DNA from: Candidatus Aminicenantota bacterium
GTDB taxonomy: Bacteria; Acidobacteriota; Aminicenantia; Aminicenantales; Aminicenantaceae
Reading direction: 5' to 3'
Length of the DNA: 8,583 nt
Assembly: GCA_016926925.1 (NCBI GenBank)
Contig: JAFGNQ010000443.1
Span: 1 to 8,583 of the forward strand
Under the pieces are notes generated by a model. It worked only from the letters and a program-made list of their open reading frames with translations. It was not told the DNA's origin and ran no database searches. Each line of letters begins with the position of its first letter. The first letter of the stretch is position 1. The translations under genes and the position numbers were made by a program. Below are positions 6,318 to 8,583 of this stretch, piece by piece.

Positions 6318-7631
6318 ATGAGCTCAAAAAAAGGCTTGAACCGCCGACAGTTTATCCGGAACTCGGCGCTCGGTGTCGTCGGAACAGGAGTTTTCAGCCA
6401 GGGAAAATGGCTCAAAGCCCGAACTCAAGAGACGAAGGACACACCAAAGATCAAAGAATACCGCACTCTGGGCCGGACCGGATTTCAGGTGTCGGACATC
6501 AGTTCCGGCGGACCCATGGATCCGGCTATCCTCAGCGCCCTTCTAGACGCCGGTGTGAATTACATAGACACGGCCGAGAGCTACGGCAACGGCCAGTCCG
6601 AAAAAATTACCGGCGATGTCTTAAAAGACCGCCAACGCAAAGAGATTTTTGTCACAACCAAAATGGGAATTGGACGAAAGACGAGCAAGGAGCAAATACT
6701 TCAAAGAGCGAAAAAAAGCCTGGAGCGCTTGCAGATGGACTATGTGGATTGCCTCATGATCCACAGTCCGGACTTTGTGGAAATCGTAAAAAATCAGGGC
6801 TTCCATGACGCCATCCAGGAATTGAAGGCGGAAGGCCGCGTAAAATATGCCGGTATTTCCAACCACGGAAGTCAATGGAAAGACAAAATCGACCCCACGG
6901 AACAGGTGGTCGGAGCTGCAGCCGAAGACGGACGGTTTGATGTGATGCTCCTCGTCTATAATTTTGTACAGAAAGAATCCGGGGAGACACTCCTCAAAAT
7001 CTGTAAGGATAAAGACATCGGCGTGACCCTGATGAAAACCAACCCTGTCGGGGGATACACATCAGCCAAAGAACAAATCGCAGAACTCGAGAAAAAAGGA
7101 GAGGAAGTCCCTCCCGTCTATACAGCCATCCTGCCCAGATTGAAAGCAAAGGCGGATAAAGCGGAGGCCTTCCTTAAAAAATACAACCTGGAAAACAACA
7201 GTGACATCCGGGATGCAGCCATCCGTTTCGTCTTGAACAATCCGGGTGTCCACTGCGCCTGTATCTCGTTCCAGAACTTCGACGATGTGAACACCTATGT
7301 GAATCTTTCCGGCACCCGATTCAGCCCTAAGGATCAAGCCTTGTTGGCTGCCTACAAAGAAGGCTTAGGTGCTTTTTATTGCCGTCATGCCTGCGGGCAG
7401 TGTGAGCCCCAGTGCCCCTATAACGTTCCCGTTAACACGATCATGCGCTACAAACACTATTTCGAAGCCCAGGGAAGAGAAAAATATGCGATGCTCAAAT
7501 ATTCGGAGCTTTCACGGAAAAAGGCTGACATCTGCGAAAATTGCGAAGGCCACTGCGAAAAAGCCTGTCCTTACGGCGTTCCCATCCAAGGATTGCTGCT
7601 ACTCGCCCATGCCAGGTTGACACTTGCCTAG
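6318..7631 (+). CDS. Tat-exported aldo/keto reductase with two C-terminal 4Fe-4S motifs
   Basis: The 437-residue protein starts with a twin-arginine signal (NRRQFIRNSALGVVGTGVF, 8-26), so a folded, cofactor-loaded enzyme is probably sent across the inner membrane. The aldo/keto reductase TIM barrel spans about 46-345. Its tetrad is complete: Asp84 and Tyr89 (DTAESYG), Lys115 (TTKMG) and His149 (MIHSPD). The C-terminal extension carries two Cys4 motifs: C355-x3-C359-x2-C362-x3-C366-P and C406-x2-C409-x3-C413-x3-C417-P, typical of 4Fe-4S clusters. Related Tat/Fe-S aldo/keto reductases are common in Acidobacteriota- and Planctomycetota-type genomes, but their substrates are mostly unknown. ATG 6318 is chosen because GGAGG lies just upstream and it places the RR motif near the N-terminus. 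A start at 6282 would add 12 unlikely residues. The gene appears monocistronic and ends in TAG just before a strong hairpin. Confidence 0.92.
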   Translation: MSSKKGLNRRQFIRNSALGVVGTGVFSQGKWLKARTQETKDTPKIKEYRTLGRTGFQVSDISSGGPMDPAILSALLDAGVNYIDTAESYGNGQSEKITGDVLKDRQRKEIFVTTKMGIGRKTSKEQILQRAKKSLERLQMDYVDCLMIHSPDFVEIVKNQGFHDAIQELKAEGRVKYAGISNHGSQWKDKIDPTEQVVGAAAEDGRFDVMLLVYNFVQKESGETLLKICKDKDIGVTLMKTNPVGGYTSAKEQIAELEKKGEEVPPVYTAILPRLKAKADKAEAFLKKYNLENNSDIRDAAIRFVLNNPGVHCACISFQNFDDVNTYVNLSGTRFSPKDQALLAAYKEGLGAFYCRHACGQCEPQCPYNVPVNTIMRYKHYFEAQGREKYAMLKYSELSRKKADICENCEGHCEKACPYGVPIQGLLLLAHARLTLA

Positions 7632-7638
7632 CGCGTGG

Positions 7639-7680
7639 AAAAAAACGGACACCCTCTTTTGAACAAGAGGGTGTCCGTTT
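7639..7680 (-). terminator. Strong hairpin terminator between convergent genes
   Basis: A perfect 16-bp stem (7643-7658 with 7665-7680, AAACGGACACCCTCTT) encloses a 6-base loop. On the minus strand it is followed by seven T (7645-7639), so it best serves the receptor gene ending at 7710. In the + direction only TTT follows the stem, but it may also stop transcription from the aldo/keto reductase gene, whose stop is 11 bases upstream of the stem. Confidence 0.9.
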
Positions 7681-7709
7681 CGGCTTCGATCCGAGATTCC
7701 AGGTGCGAA

Positions 7710-8583
7710 TTAGAACTGTATACCGACTCCCAGCCTCAGGATCCGCGGGGGAATAATGGCTGTGATCTCCTCATAGGTCGGACTATCGTACTGGGCTCCT
7801 ATTTCAATGGCTGTGTTGCTGTTGAGAAGGTTGAACACCTCGAAGAAGATTCTGGGCCGGAGTTTTCCAACCGTAAAGGATTTCTCGATGCGCAAATCGA
7901 TCAAATGCTGGAAGGGAGTCCTCTGAGCTCCTGGCAGCTCTCCTGAAAAACTCGATGCTCCTTGATTCAACTGGATCTGGAAATAGCGCTGGTAGGGAAA
8001 TCCTGATTGCCCGACGTAATTCACGCCGATTACAAATCCCAGCGGCGCCAGATAAACACCGCTTAGCTTGATCGAATGCGTCTTATCCAGATCCAAGACA
8101 CCGCGGCTGTTGATGTACATGTTGGGATTGTTCCAACCGCCACCGGAGCTCATTCCTCCGTTGCTCCAGACACCAAGACCGACCATTCCTTCCGCTTTGC
8201 TCCAGGTGTAAGACAGCATAAACTGGAAGTTGTCGGAAAAGGATTTTTCCAGTACAAACTGAAGAGCTTTGTATTTTCTGTCCGCTTGTTCGGGATTGGT
8301 ATAATAAGTATACGTATCCTCGAATTCCACCTGATTGTAGACGGTCAACGTGCCTCCGTTTACCGGGTCCACAACATCGACTGGCACAAACGTGTTATCC
8401 GTAAAATTCTGGTCGATAGATCCGATAAAATTCTTGGAGGTCTTGTAAATGCCGTTGACTCGGAAAGCAAGATTCTTTGTCAGTGACATCTCGAAACCCA
8501 GCACGTATGTATCGGAATAGGGCCGTTCCAAATCCGGGTCCACACCAACAAGAGAAGGAGAAGATTTGTAGACCAAGATCGGA
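7710..8583 (-). CDS. TonB-dependent receptor, C-terminal part (gene runs off the window)
   Basis: About 290 C-terminal residues are visible, and the frame is open to the window edge, so the N-terminal part (normally signal, carboxypeptidase-like domain, TonB box, plug and most of the barrel) lies outside. The visible part is an outer-membrane beta-barrel, with alternating amphipathic strands and aromatic girdle residues: SDTYVLGFEMSL, YKALQFVLEKSF, FQFMLSYTWSKAEG, THSIKLSGVYLAP, FVIGVNYVGQSGFPY, LIDLRIEKSF and PRIFFEVFNLLNS. It ends in RLGVGIQF, with the terminal Phe used for BAM-dependent assembly. The phrase YTWSKA with a later SGxPY and FNLLNSN is typical of Oar-like receptors. Such proteins import large ligands or oligosaccharides using TonB energy; the substrate cannot be inferred. 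A TTG near 8576 is an internal leucine codon, not a start. Confidence 0.9.
   Translation of the reverse strand, partial: PILVYKSSPSLVGVDPDLERPYSDTYVLGFEMSLTKNLAFRVNGIYKTSKNFIGSIDQNFTDNTFVPVDVVDPVNGGTLTVYNQVEFEDTYTYYTNPEQADRKYKALQFVLEKSFSDNFQFMLSYTWSKAEGMVGLGVWSNGGMSSGGGWNNPNMYINSRGVLDLDKTHSIKLSGVYLAPLGFVIGVNYVGQSGFPYQRYFQIQLNQGASSFSGELPGAQRTPFQHLIDLRIEKSFTVGKLRPRIFFEVFNLLNSNTAIEIGAQYDSPTYEEITAIIPPRILRLGVGIQF

Noticed and set aside
6275..6808. Alternative-frame ORF of 177 codons within the aldo/keto reductase gene
   Set aside because: It is a shadow of the true frame, which carries the Tat signal, catalytic tetrad and cluster motifs.

Overview
The window suggests a moderate-GC, Gram-negative, probably anaerobic or microaerobic bacterium. 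The signs are a TonB-dependent outer-membrane receptor, a long two-half MacB/FtsX-type permease, a Tat-exported iron-sulfur aldo/keto reductase and a rubrerythrin-like diiron protein. The styles of the permease and receptor recall Acidobacteriota/Aminicenantes or Bacteroidota-like lineages. That placement is an impression from protein style, not a demonstrated assignment.

Layout. (1) Bases 1-529 hold a sigma70-type promoter and a rubredoxin-less rubrerythrin/ferritin-like gene on the + strand. (2) Bases 545-1192 on the - strand hold a strong promoter, a 44-codon ORF for a putative secreted peptide, and a lipoprotein-like gene that starts inside the peptide's stop codon (TAATG). This unit converges on the rubrerythrin gene. 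(3) Bases 1257-3671 (-) encode an 804-residue permease with no ATPase gene in view. (4) Bases 3736-6192 (-) are a methionine-biosynthesis unit: promoter, a leader of about 200 nt, a decayed metY, then metX, metW and a terminator. (5) Bases 6234-7631 (+) hold a promoter, divergent from the met promoter, and the Tat aldo/keto reductase with two Cys4 clusters. (6) Bases 7639-8583 (-) hold the 3' end of a TonB-dependent receptor gene and its terminator; the rest of that gene lies beyond the window.

The most informative item is the metY remnant (5631-5949). The N-terminal ~60 codons and the C-terminal ~48 codons of O-acetylhomoserine sulfhydrylase are still readable directly upstream of metX. They carry two in-frame TAG codons, an internal deletion of roughly 300 codons whose join lies on a short sequence fitting both flanks, and a one-base frameshift near the 3' end. 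The ancestral operon was therefore metY-metX-metW. metX and metW look intact, so either sulfur incorporation is done by another enzyme or the pathway is being lost.

I saw no tRNA, rRNA, CRISPR array, insertion sequence, toxin-antitoxin pair or defence genes. I did not find a clearly new multi-gene system. The least ordinary pieces are the metY relic with its leader and the overlooked small secreted-peptide gene.
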